Positions 45,162 through 54,600 of a DNA stretch of 64,000 nucleotides are shown one piece after another. A program made the translations under genes and the position numbers. Location of the stretch: contig NC_016631.1 in assembly GCF_000178955.2 (NCBI RefSeq), positions 1,860,001 through 1,924,000 of the forward strand, written 5' to 3'. Numbering within the stretch: position 1 is the stretch's first letter; each line of letters starts with the position of its first letter. The DNA is from Granulicella mallensis MP5ACTX8. GTDB taxonomy: Bacteria > Acidobacteriota > Terriglobia > Terriglobales > Acidobacteriaceae. Under the pieces are notes generated by a model. That model saw nothing but the letters and a program-made list of their open reading frames with translations. It searched no databases and had not been told where the DNA came from.

Positions 45162-46355
45162 GTGAGGATCGAATCGGCTTCGGATGCGCTGGGGATATAT
45201 ATTTCAGTCCCTTTTTGCCGCGCCAAGTGCAGTTTTTGCAACTTTGCCTCGGGAGTTTCGTCTCCAGCAACCATCGAGCGTTATGTGGCGATGCTCTGCG
45301 GGGAGATTGACGCGGCAAAGAAAGCCGCCGCGAGCCTCGGAGCCGATCTGCCGGGGTCGGTCGGAACGGTGTACTTTGGAGGGGGAACCCCGAGCCTGCT
45401 GGCCCCTTCGCAACTGCGTGAGATCTTTGCGGCGTTGCGGCGGAACTTCGAGGTGGCCGGGGATGCCGAGATTACGCTGGAGTCCGCGCCGGGGCAGATT
45501 GCGGACGAACTGCTCGCCGAAGCGATGCGGCTGGGCGTGAATCGCGTGAGCCTCGGGGTGCAGTCGTTTGTGGACCGGGAGAGCGCCGCGGTGGGCCGTT
45601 TGCACACGGAACGCGAGTGCGTGCGCGAGATCCTGCGGCTGCGAGCTGCTGGATTGCCTGAAGTCGGCGCCGATCTGATTGCAGGATTGCCCTATCAGAC
45701 CGAGGAAAGCTTCGCTCATTCGCTGGAGGTTGCGAGTGGTGTGGGGCTGACGCACCTCAGCGTGTACATGCTGGAGGTCGATGAAGACTCTCGCCTCGGT
45801 CGCGAGGTGCTCGCCGGAGGGCAGCGCTTTCACGCGCATGGGGTGCCGCAGGAGGAGATCGCCGCGACGCTGTACGAACAGGCCTGTGCGATGCTTCCGC
45901 AGCAGGGGTTTGCGCAGTATGAGATCTCGAACTTTGCGGCGGAGGAACATCAGTCCAGGCACAACAAAAAATATTGGCAGCGTGCGCCTTACATGGGTTT
46001 CGGCCTCGATGCGCACTCGATGCTGCTGCGCGGGGTGGGTGCGGTTCGGTTTGCGAATCCTGAGGAGCTTGCAGATTACAGAGCGGCTATGCCTGCTGAG
46101 CCAACGCTGGTGGGGGTGCGTGAGGCGTTTGAGGAGACCGTGTTTCTTGGCCTGCGGATGACTGAGGGAATTTCGATGCAGCAACTGCGGAGTGAGTTCG
46201 CAGAAGAGCTCGTTGCCCCGTATGAAGAGGCTGTGCGGGAGTTGGTGGATGAGGGATTGATGCTTGCGGAAGAGGATCGCTGGCGGCTTACGCTACGCGG
46301 GCGATTGGTGTCGAACGAGGTGTTTGGGCATTTGCTGGAGAGGCTTCCTGGGTGA
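45162..46355 (+). CDS. hemW: HemW-like radical SAM protein (coproporphyrinogen oxidase homologue)
   Basis: A 397-residue radical-SAM protein. The 4Fe-4S motif is Cys19-x3-Cys23-x2-Cys26 in VPFCRAKCSFCNF, followed by FGGGTPS and LGVQSF. The residue after CN is Phe, not the extra Cys typical of true HemN, so it is assigned to HemW, a haem-binding chaperone, rather than oxygen-independent coproporphyrinogen oxidase. The GTG start at 45162 is close to the divergent ABC gene; GGATG is 4-5 nt upstream. Ends near a fragment of a family A repeat. Confidence 0.88.
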   Translation: MRIESASDALGIYISVPFCRAKCSFCNFASGVSSPATIERYVAMLCGEIDAAKKAAASLGADLPGSVGTVYFGGGTPSLLAPSQLREIFAALRRNFEVAGDAEITLESAPGQIADELLAEAMRLGVNRVSLGVQSFVDRESAAVGRLHTERECVREILRLRAAGLPEVGADLIAGLPYQTEESFAHSLEVASGVGLTHLSVYMLEVDEDSRLGREVLAGGQRFHAHGVPQEEIAATLYEQACAMLPQQGFAQYEISNFAAEEHQSRHNKKYWQRAPYMGFGLDAHSMLLRGVGAVRFANPEELADYRAAMPAEPTLVGVREAFEETVFLGLRMTEGISMQQLRSEFAEELVAPYEEAVRELVDEGLMLAEEDRWRLTLRGRLVSNEVFGHLLERLPG

Positions 46356-46364
46356 AGTTGTGGT

Positions 46365-46440
46365 GGTTCGGGAAGCAGATTCCCTACGGGAATGACAACT
46401 AGAAAAGCAAAGGCAAAGGCAAAGACAAAACAGAATCAAG
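46365..46440. repeat. Family A satellite fragment, inverted
   Basis: Contains gcagattccctacgggaatgac and then the A/C-rich tract (agaaaagcaaaggcaaaggcaaa), i.e. only the short satellite and tract of family A, in reverse orientation, without the long palindrome. Lies between hemW and the aldolase gene. Confidence 0.8.
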
Positions 46441-46467
46441 CAAAAGAACGAAGGGATAAAGGAAAAG

Positions 46468-47502
46468 ATGAGTTCGAAAGTAATCGACCTGCGTAGCGAC
46501 ACAGTGACCCGGCCTACAGCGGCCATGTATGCGGCGATGGCGTCCGCCGAAGTGGGCGACGATGTGTACGGGGAAGACCCGACAGTGAATCGGCTGGAGC
46601 AACGTGCGGCAGAGGTCTTCGGTCGTGAGGCCGCGATCTTTGTGCCTACCGGAACGATGGGGAATCAGATTGCGATTCGCCTGCACACCCAGCATGGGCA
46701 GGAGGTTATCTGCGAGTCGCGCTCGCATGTGCTCGACTGGGAGATGGCCATGCTCTCCGCCTTCTCCGGCTGCATGCCGCGTACCGTTGCAGGAGACCGC
46801 GGTGTGTTGAGCTGGGAGTCGATCAGGAAGGCTATCTCTCCTAAGATCTACTACCGGGCGGCGACAGGGTTGATCTCGCTGGAGAACACGCACAACATGG
46901 CCGGCGGAACCGTGACGCCGCTGCCAGTGCTGCGCGAGATCTGGCAGGGCGCTCGTGAGGCGGGGCTGCCGGTGCATCTGGATGGCGCCCGTGTCTTCAA
47001 CGCTGCGACTGCGCTGGGAGTAAGCGTTGCCGAGTTGACCAGTGGCTTCGATACCGTGATGTTCTGCCTGTCGAAGGGGCTGGGCGCGCCGGTGGGCTCG
47101 ATCCTGGTGGGTAGCCGTGCGGCAATCGATCGCGCACGCATCTTCCGCAAGGCGTTGGGTGGAGGCATGCGGCAGGCTGGCATCCTGGCGGCGGCTGGAT
47201 TGATTGCATTGGAAGAGATGCCGTCGAGGCTCGGTGAGGATCATGCGAATGCGCGTCTGCTCGCTGAGGCCACTGCGCAGTGTCCCGCAGCGGAGATTGA
47301 TCTTACCGCGGTGCAAACCAACATCGTCATCTTTTCACTGAAGAACAATGGCGATGCCGCGGGGTTTGTAGCGAAGTTAAAGGCGAAGGGCATTCTGTCG
47401 AGCGCTATCGGACCGCACCATGTGCGGCTGGTGACGCACTATGATGCGAGCCGTGAAGATTGCGATGCTTGCGCGGCGGCACTTACGGAGCTATTGCGCT
47501 AA
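46468..47502 (+). CDS. ltaE: Low-specificity L-threonine aldolase
   Basis: A 344-residue PLP-dependent fold-type I enzyme that splits L-threonine or L-allo-threonine to glycine and acetaldehyde. DLRSDTVTRPT at the N-terminus and VGDDVYGEDPTVN are signature sequences of threonine aldolases; the PLP lysine is Lys203 in FCLSKGLGAPVGS, with the ring-binding Asp-Gly-Ala-Arg in HLDGARVFNAA. AAAGGAAAAG precedes the ATG. A hairpin at 47513 terminates it. No signal peptide; cytoplasmic. Confidence 0.93.
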   Translation: MSSKVIDLRSDTVTRPTAAMYAAMASAEVGDDVYGEDPTVNRLEQRAAEVFGREAAIFVPTGTMGNQIAIRLHTQHGQEVICESRSHVLDWEMAMLSAFSGCMPRTVAGDRGVLSWESIRKAISPKIYYRAATGLISLENTHNMAGGTVTPLPVLREIWQGAREAGLPVHLDGARVFNAATALGVSVAELTSGFDTVMFCLSKGLGAPVGSILVGSRAAIDRARIFRKALGGGMRQAGILAAAGLIALEEMPSRLGEDHANARLLAEATAQCPAAEIDLTAVQTNIVIFSLKNNGDAAGFVAKLKAKGILSSAIGPHHVRLVTHYDASREDCDACAAALTELLR

Positions 47503-47512
47503 AGCAATAGGA

Positions 47513-47550
47513 AGATAAGTGGGCCAACTAGCCTGGTGGCTCACTTATCT
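47513..47550. terminator. Hairpin after ltaE
   Basis: 14-bp stem agataagtgggcca / tggctcacttatct with one mismatch and a 10-nt loop, 11 nt after the stop. Not followed by a long T tract. Confidence 0.6.
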
Positions 47551-47748
47551 CCTGTGGTTGATCCACCTCTGTAAGTATTTAATAAAGCTATAGATTTATT
47601 ACTGCATGAATAAATCTATTCCGAAATCCAAGAAGACAATTATCTGACAATTCCCTGACAACAATCGTTATTGCGCGCGCCTATTGTGATTGGCGGGTAA
47701 CTCCTCAGGAGAGACCCATCTTCGTAACAGATCAGGATAGGTAGAGCA

Positions 47749-48912
47749 ATGGAAAATCCGATAAGCAACATCAATCGTCCAGTTAATCGCCGTTCATTTA
47801 TGAAAAGCGGTCTTCTGGCAGGAGGCGCTGCAACAGTTGGCGTCGGTTTGTTAGCGAATGGAACGAAGGCCAGTGCCCAGGGTCGATCAGAGGGCAGGCT
47901 CAATGCAGGAGATGCTGCCATTCTTCGTTTTTTGGCGGCGGCAGAGCTCATTGAGTCGGATCTCTGGACACAATATGCGGAGCTGGGTGGTATTGGCAAT
48001 AACAAGCCCATTGAAGTAGATCCCAACCCCAACCCACCGTTGAATAACTATCAAATAGCGTTATCAAACCTCGATACCGATGGCCCGCAATATATCACCA
48101 GCAATACGCTGGATGAAGTAAGTCATGCTGCCTTCCTGAATGCCTATCTCAAATCCAGGGGAGCCGAGCCGGTTGATTTCAGCGAGTTCGAGACTTTGCC
48201 GGGAAGTACTGCTACGGGGTCGTCAGGCAAGTTGCGCCTCACAAACCTCATGCATCTCAATGTCGACACCAGCTGGTTTGTTCGTTATCGCAGCACAAAG
48301 AACCCGGACCTGGGGGCGACCTTTCCGCAGGCTGTCACTCTCAATGGGGTTACGGCTATTCCCAAGACCGATGCCGACTTCAATGGCGGTGCCGCCAGCT
48401 TTCCGGGCAACCTTCATATTCAGGCGATCGCGAATGTGGCCGCCTTTCACTTTGGAGCGATTGAGCAGGGCGGTACAAGCCTTTATGCAGCCATGAGCCA
48501 GAAGGTGTCGGACCCGGAGGTGCTGCAGATCACGCTTGGCATCGGTGGGGATGAGATCGCTCACTTCCTGGAATGGGTCGATTTTGCCGGCAATGGAGTA
48601 CAGCAGAGCATTGCTCCGTTTACCGATCCCATCTCCGGCCTGACATTCCCGGACTTTTTCAATAATCCACCGCTGCAACCGCCCAGCGTGGTTCAGCCCA
48701 GCCTGATCTTTCCTGTTCCTTGTGAGTTCATCAGCTCCGAACTCCCTCCAGTCGCCATCATTCGTCCGTTGACCGACAAGGTTACGGGCGCCGTCGCTTC
48801 GGTCGCAGCTCTTACCGCTAGTGGCCTTTTTACCGGCCAGAGCAGGAAGTTCCTTCAGACGCTACAGATCATGGCGATTGAAGCCGATGCCGCTGTTCGC
48901 TTTATTCTGTAG
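47749..48912 (+). CDS. Tat-exported ferritin-like domain protein
   Basis: A 387-residue protein with a twin-arginine signal (Arg14-Arg15 in NRRSFMKS, hydrophobic run to about 38, cleavage near ASAQG). The mature part contains four-helix-bundle carboxylate/His motifs: AAELIESDLW, TLDEVSHAAF, AFHFGAIEQG and GDEIAHFLEW, i.e. the paired E and ExxH of ferritin-like diiron proteins, separated by loop-rich insertions. Export by Tat suits a folded metal protein. Role unknown; iron storage, oxidase or desiccation-related functions are all possible. Own transcription unit with a strong terminator. Confidence 0.8.
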   Translation: MENPISNINRPVNRRSFMKSGLLAGGAATVGVGLLANGTKASAQGRSEGRLNAGDAAILRFLAAAELIESDLWTQYAELGGIGNNKPIEVDPNPNPPLNNYQIALSNLDTDGPQYITSNTLDEVSHAAFLNAYLKSRGAEPVDFSEFETLPGSTATGSSGKLRLTNLMHLNVDTSWFVRYRSTKNPDLGATFPQAVTLNGVTAIPKTDADFNGGAASFPGNLHIQAIANVAAFHFGAIEQGGTSLYAAMSQKVSDPEVLQITLGIGGDEIAHFLEWVDFAGNGVQQSIAPFTDPISGLTFPDFFNNPPLQPPSVVQPSLIFPVPCEFISSELPPVAIIRPLTDKVTGAVASVAALTASGLFTGQSRKFLQTLQIMAIEADAAVRFIL

Positions 48913-48945
48913 TCTTTTGAATTCACGTTACGTTGAATCACGAAT

Positions 48946-48977
48946 GGGCTTGCTTCTTCAGCAAGCCCGGTTTTTTT
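48946..48977 (+). terminator. Intrinsic terminator after the ferritin-like gene
   Basis: Perfect 9-bp stem gggcttgct / agcaagccc, 5-nt loop, then ggttttttt. Confidence 0.9.
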
Positions 48978-48999
48978 AGCGTTTCATTTGTTCTTGCGC

Positions 49000-49259
49000 A
49001 GTTTCCATATAGGTGCAGAGGGTTCTTTTCAAAGTCCCCCATACCTTGTCATCTCGACCGAAGCATGACGGCTCTATGTCATGCGTCCATTCGACTTCGC
49101 TCTGGACGGAGAGACCTGCAGTTTGCTCGTGCGGGCGTCATTGCCTCCATGAGCAAGCTGCAGGTCTCTCCACTCCGGCGGCAAAGAACGCCGCCTCCGG
49201 TCGAGATGACAGTTTTGTGGTCAATTCGAAAAAGAGCCCTCTGCACCTATGTGGAAACT
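49000..49259. repeat. Family C nested palindrome, full copy
   Basis: Outer arms agtttccatataggtgcaga and tctgcacctatgtggaaact, then ggttcttttcaaa / tttcgaaaaagagccc, then tgtcatctcgaccg (49047) / cggtcgagatgaca, and inner arms gagagacctgcag / ctgcaggtctctccac around a loop. It is about 260 bp and shares its inner part with copy 7751 in the opposite relation to its outer arm. Occupies the convergent gap ferritin-like / histidine kinase. Confidence 0.85.
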
Positions 49260-49272
49260 GCTCCTATGCACT

Positions 49273-51051
49273 TCAACTATCGAGTCGAGGCAGGAACACA
49301 GTAATCCTGGTTCCGTGATTCTGCTCGTCCGTGCTGCTCTCGATCTCGATTGTTCCGCTGTGCTTTTCGATGATGCCGTGGCTTACCCACAGGCCCAGCC
49401 CGGTGCCATGCTCTCCCTTGGTGGTGAAGAACGGCTGAAAGACCTGGGGCAGCGCGGCATCGGAGATTCCGACTCCGTTATCGGAGATCGTGATCTCGAC
49501 ACCAGCCTGCCTGCCTCCCGTCTTACCGCTGCGTACGGCGGAGCGGAGCTTGGTACGCACTGCGATGATTCCCCCCTGTGTCGAGGCATCGGCGGCATTG
49601 CTCAGCAGGTTGATAAAGACCTGCCGCAGTTCGACCGGATAACCTGTGACGCTGGCATTCGATGCAAATTCTGTCCGGACTTCAAGCTGCAACTGGCTCA
49701 TCTGTCTGTTGAGCAGCAGGAGAACACTCTCCAGCATCTCCTTCACATCGACGATTACAGGCGTCTTCGACTCGCGATACATGCCCAGCATGGCTCGGCT
49801 GATCTGGGTCACACGATCGAGTTCCTGGCTGGCGAGTTGGAGAAACTGGGTGGATTCCTCGGGGGTAGCTCCGTCCTTCATCAGATAGAGCAGGTTGCCG
49901 ACCGCATCCAGTGGATTGTGAATCTCGTGCGCCAGGGTTGCGGCAAGCCGGCCGGCTACGGCGAGCTTTTCCGTGGCGAGCAGCGCGGCTTGTGAGCGGA
50001 GCTGTTCGGTGATGTCGCGAAAGACCATGACGACACCGACCAGCTTGCCGGAGCGATCATGAATGGGAGCTCCGCTGTCGTCGACATTGAGCTCCGATCC
50101 ATCCCGGCGCAGCAGCAACGCATGATTGGAAAGGCTGATGACGCGCTGAAGCTTTTTGACCATGGCGAAGGGGGTTTCCAGGGGCTCGCGCGTCGTCTCA
50201 TGCACGATGCGAAAGACCTCTTCGAGCGGCTTGTGGACGGCCTCGGCCTGGCTCCAGCCTGTAAGCTGCTGCGCGACTAGATTGAGCAGTTCAATGGTGC
50301 CGTCGACGTCGCATACGATCACACCATCGCCGATGGAGGTCAGCGTGGTGCGCAGGCGTTGCTCGGATTCGTAGGTGCGTTGTGCATTGAGGCGCAACGA
50401 CGCCAGCGTGGCCTGGAAGGCCGCGGACACCTGGTGCAGACGGCTCCGGGCGAAGAAGCCGATGGCGAGGCCGATGATCAGCGCCAGGGCGATGAGGATC
50501 TCCAGGGTCTCGCGCACCTGCCGCTGCCAGGTATCGACGATCAGGGTACGTTGCGCCTTCTGGCTTTCGACGATGTTATTGAGCCTGTCGCTCAAGGCGT
50601 CCATCTGGGCTTTGCCGCGGAGATTCAACCCGGAATCGCGGGTGTTCTGGCCCGCACTCGTCGCTGCGATCAAAGGCGCGGCGAAGGAGTTGCGCCAGAC
50701 GTTGTGGGCCATGATGAAGTCGTCAACGGCGCTCGGATCGCTGCCTTGTTGCGTCAAACCGTCTCTTAGTTCATGCAGGGCATTGTCGAGCGGAACCTGG
50801 GAGTAGTCATAGGGCTGCAGAAAGATCTCGTTGGACGTGATCTGATAGCCGCGCAGGCCGGACTCCTCATTGACCATCAGGACAGAGACGAGTGTTGCCG
50901 TGGCGATATTGTTATCCGCCTTGCGCATCTGCGCGACGGTTCGTTCGGCATTTTCGATCTGCAACGACAGGATGGCGGCGACGAACATGAGCGCTACTAC
51001 TGGAATCAGCAGCGTTTGCAACAACACCCGATTGAGTTGGCTCAGATTCAC
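49273..51051 (-). CDS. CHASE3-PAS sensor histidine kinase
   Basis: A 592-residue membrane kinase. N-terminal helix (10-30), a CHASE3 extracytoplasmic domain with the ESGLRGYQIT motif (about 35-180), a second helix (183-200), a PAS domain (about 232-350), HisKA with phospho-acceptor His375 in LAHEIHNPL, and a HATPase_c domain (N box NLLSNAADAS, DNGVGI, GTGLGL). The input signal is unknown. The receiver at 51195 lies 143 nt upstream on the same strand and may be its partner. Confidence 0.92.
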   Translation of the reverse strand: MNLSQLNRVLLQTLLIPVVALMFVAAILSLQIENAERTVAQMRKADNNIATATLVSVLMVNEESGLRGYQITSNEIFLQPYDYSQVPLDNALHELRDGLTQQGSDPSAVDDFIMAHNVWRNSFAAPLIAATSAGQNTRDSGLNLRGKAQMDALSDRLNNIVESQKAQRTLIVDTWQRQVRETLEILIALALIIGLAIGFFARSRLHQVSAAFQATLASLRLNAQRTYESEQRLRTTLTSIGDGVIVCDVDGTIELLNLVAQQLTGWSQAEAVHKPLEEVFRIVHETTREPLETPFAMVKKLQRVISLSNHALLLRRDGSELNVDDSGAPIHDRSGKLVGVVMVFRDITEQLRSQAALLATEKLAVAGRLAATLAHEIHNPLDAVGNLLYLMKDGATPEESTQFLQLASQELDRVTQISRAMLGMYRESKTPVIVDVKEMLESVLLLLNRQMSQLQLEVRTEFASNASVTGYPVELRQVFINLLSNAADASTQGGIIAVRTKLRSAVRSGKTGGRQAGVEITISDNGVGISDAALPQVFQPFFTTKGEHGTGLGLWVSHGIIEKHSGTIEIESSTDEQNHGTRITVFLPRLDS

Positions 51052-51194
51052 GGTAGGTTGAGGCTCTCGAGTTTCGTCCAGCTAAAGCAAATTTCCTGTA
51101 GGTGTATAGCGAAACCGCGACATTTATGGCCGTTTTTCCCCAGAAAAACGGTGCTGCACGCCCAATTCAACTTCCCAGTAACAGGAAATTTGCT

Positions 51195-51557
51195 CTAGTT
51201 GGAGAAGAGGCTGTCCAGCTTCTGCAAAAGCATGGGGGGACCTTCTCCTTTGGTCATAGAGATATCGACGAGGCCTACGAGATCTGCTGGAATCGCCATA
51301 TAGGCTGAAAGCAGAAGGATGGGAACCTGAGGTTTGCGCTCGCGCATTTGAGCCGCGACCTGGCCGCCATTCATTCCCGGCATGGAGTAGTCCAAAACTA
51401 CGGCCTCGACCGGATTTTCTGCAAAGATTTTCAAGCCTGTGGGCCCATCCTGCGCCGTCAGTACGGAATACCCTGACCGTTCGAGGATCATTCTGCGTAC
51501 TTGAAGACCGACCGCTTCATCATCGACGCATAGCACCAGGCGGCGAGATTGCGGCAT
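51195..51557 (-). CDS. Single-domain response regulator
   Basis: A 120-residue stand-alone receiver domain. Acidic DDE at 12-14, phospho-acceptor Asp56 in VVLDYSMPGMNG, the Ser in LLLSAY and the Lys of SMTKGEG are all in place; no output domain follows. It would relay phosphate, probably from the downstream CHASE3 kinase, or work by protein-protein contact. The ATG at 51557 has GGAGGAAGAACT immediately upstream, so the longer frame to 51599 is rejected. Confidence 0.88.
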   Translation of the reverse strand: MPQSRRLVLCVDDEAVGLQVRRMILERSGYSVLTAQDGPTGLKIFAENPVEAVVLDYSMPGMNGGQVAAQMRERKPQVPILLLSAYMAIPADLVGLVDISMTKGEGPPMLLQKLDSLFSN

Positions 51558-51630
51558 AGTTCTTCCTCCATCCAGACCCGACTGCCGAAAGAATATCATT
51601 GCGGCTCTTTTGGCTGAAGGATTTACGACG

Positions 51631-54600
51631 TCAGGTTGGCCAATGAATCAACCTTGGAATAAGAGGGTAATAGAGCCCGAGCATAATCTGTCTGTCCGCA
51701 TCGGTTAATAGTCGGCACACAGCGGCGTAGCTTTCCATCTGCGGACTGTACTTGGCGCGTTCGTCTTCCGCAAAGCGTTCTGCTGAGCGCGAACCCTGCT
51801 CGGTGGTCTTGAAGTCGACGATCCAGAGAGCCTCGCTCCCCACGGATAAAGGCGCTGTGCCGCCCGGAAAGGTGCGGTCGACGCGCAGCGTGGGGGACTC
51901 TGCAGCCGCGAAGGTAAAGGCTCGCTCGCTGACGGCGGTTGGTTGAGGCATGAGAATCCAGCGGCCGATGTCATCGCTGAGTGTCTGCACGAGCGCTTGC
52001 AGTGCCCGTGAGGCCTCCCTCTGGCAGAGTGCGGGGGCCAGGCCTTCGCCACGCAGGCTGGCCAGCAATCGCGGCTCCCAGGAGCCCAGCTCCGCCAGCA
52101 ACTGGTCGGCTGTTGTTCCACTTGTCAGACGGGTGGCAAGCACCTGAAGAAAACGATGCACTACATTGCCGAAGGCGCGCACGGCGAACGATCCCTCGGG
52201 ACGCTCGAAGTTCGGTGTCTGGCGCAGGGCGGAGGCAGAGAGATATGGCAAGCGATGCTCTGCGGCTTCGGCGAAGCGCTGCAGGGGATTGAACGTCAGT
52301 GGAAGCCGGTGAATGAGCGGAGGTCCGCTGATCTGCGGAGTCCCAGGAGTGGCTGTTGGAACAATTCCTTCTGCGGATTCATCTTCTCCAAGCGATTGTT
52401 TCAGTTGCCCTTCAAGGTTCGAAGGCGGAGCTTCCAACCATGCGTCGAAGTGTTTTTGTGCAGCAGGCCAGCAGGAGTACAGCAGGGTTCCGATGGGTGG
52501 CTTGATCTCACCCTTCGACGTTCGTTCGCAGGTGGCGAAGAGATGAAGCTCTTCGCGGGCACGGGTGCAGGCCACGTAGTACAGCCGCTTGCGTTCGGCC
52601 TCCTCGCGCGCGTTTCTGATGTGGTTCAGCCACTTGTAGAGCTCGTCCGGATCGCTGCCCTTGCCGTAGATGGGAGCCAGCACGATGGATGGGCCGGTAA
52701 CATCATCGCCATCCAGCTCCAGCCAGTTCAAAAGATCGCTGCGTGAGGTCTGCCCTCGTTTTTCGAGTGCAGGGACGATGACGACGTCCCACTCGAGGCC
52801 CTTTGCGGTGTGGATCGTCATAAGTTCGACGGCAACCTCTCCGCTGGCAGGTTCGGCGAAGAGTTTTTCCAGTCGCGTCTTGAGAGCACGCAGATCGATC
52901 CAGCCGCCGGGCTGTTCCAGCTCACGAAGCAGAGCGAAGAAGTGCTGGACGTTGGTCCGCTGCTCGGGCTGCAGGAGTACGTCTCCGCCGAGCGATCTCC
53001 AGGTGCGTTCGATGCGGACGGCGATGTCGCCTCGGCCGGACTCGCCGAGCGCGGTACGCAGGATGGGCCAGGCGCGTGTGAGCAGCGCACGGCCCTCGTT
53101 GCTGAGATAGGACTCGCTTGACTCGATCAGAGCGGGAATGGTGTCGGAAGAGGCGGGGGAAGAGCCTTCTCCGGTTAGGGCGAGCAGGTCGGCGATGCCC
53201 AGGCCGCACCACGGAGCATGCAGCACGGCTAGCCAAGCGACGCGGTCTGCCGGATGCAGCAGAGCGCGTGTGAGGGCCAGCGCGTCGAGGACCTCCGGCC
53301 GTTCGTCGAGGGCTTCGACCTTGACGGCCCGAAAGGGAATGGGGGGATGCGCGGCTTCGTTGCGCTGGAACTCTGCGACGATGGGCGCAAGATGACGCCG
53401 CGCACGCGCCAGCACGGCGATGCGCCAGGGTTGCGTGCGGCCCTCTGGAAGAGGCTTCTGCTGCCAGTGCTCGACGATCTGACGGATGCGGCGCGCTTCC
53501 AGAAGTGCATGATCATTTCTGGGATTGTTCGTCGGGGCGCTTTCTATTTCCTCGCCGAGCATTGCTGTATGCCAGACGATGCCTTCGCTCGTGGTCTTCT
53601 GCCGTACGGCAGTAGCGGCGACGAAGGGCACGTCGATGGCTTCGCTCGATAGCGTCGCGTCAGCGCCGGGAAAGATGCGGCTGAAGGCGCCGTTGAAGTC
53701 TTCGACCAGCGTGGCCTGCGAGCGGAAGTTCGAGGTGAGGCGGAGAACGCCGACGGGCACGTCGCCGAGGCTGGCCTCCTGCATGGTGCGCATGAAGCGT
53801 TCGACTCGGGCCTGCCGAAAGAGATAGATCGACTGCTTGGGATCGCCGACGAGAAAGAGTGTCTGGCTGTGGCCGTCCCACGAACGCGTGAGCAGTTCGA
53901 TGAGCTCGTACTGGCTGGACGAGGTGTCCTGCATCTCGTCGACCAGCAGATGCCGCAGCGTTGCGCCGGAAGACCCGGCAAGATCGGCGGGGCCGTCATC
54001 GGCACGCAGAGCCTCGCGGGCCGCAAGCGCCAGTTCGGCAAAGTCGCATTCGCCGCGTTCGGCGAAGAGCACTTTGAGTTCGGCGAGCGCATGGAGCAGG
54101 AGGCGGAAGAGGGCTTTGGCGACCTCCCACTGTCCGTCCGGATAGCGTGCGGGTGGCAGCGCACGGAGGGCATGGAGCGCATCCAGCAGCCGGTCGTTCT
54201 GGATGGATTCGATCAGTTGAACCAACTGCTCTTTTTCGTACTTCGGAAGCATGAAGCCGAGGTTTCTGTCGGTGATTCCTCTGGATTTGCGCCAGTCTTT
54301 CTGCGTCAGCAGGAGATGGACCAGCGCAACCCAGTGGTCAAGGTGTTCCGCCTTGGTCTCAGGAGGTCCCTCAAGTCCAGCGCAAAACGAGATGGGGGAA
54401 GCCCCGTCGTTGTAGCCGGGCTGCATTCCCAGGCGAGCGGCCAGTGAGGCCAGCTCTTGCAGTAGCCCCGCTGGCATGGCTTTGGTGGCTCGCGTCAGGC
54501 CCGCGCAGACGATGTTCTCCAGCGCGCTCTCCAGCCTGGGTCGCACCTCTCTGTCCAGTGCGGCATCGTCCAACAACTCGCGATCGAGCGGAATGAGTTC

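Noticed and set aside
45162-46355. Call as oxygen-independent coproporphyrinogen oxidase HemN
   Set aside because: Lacks the extra cysteine after the CxxxCxxC motif, which fits HemW better.
51102-51308. 68-residue plus-strand open frame between kinase and receiver
   Set aside because: Overlaps the receiver gene antisense and has no recognisable feature.
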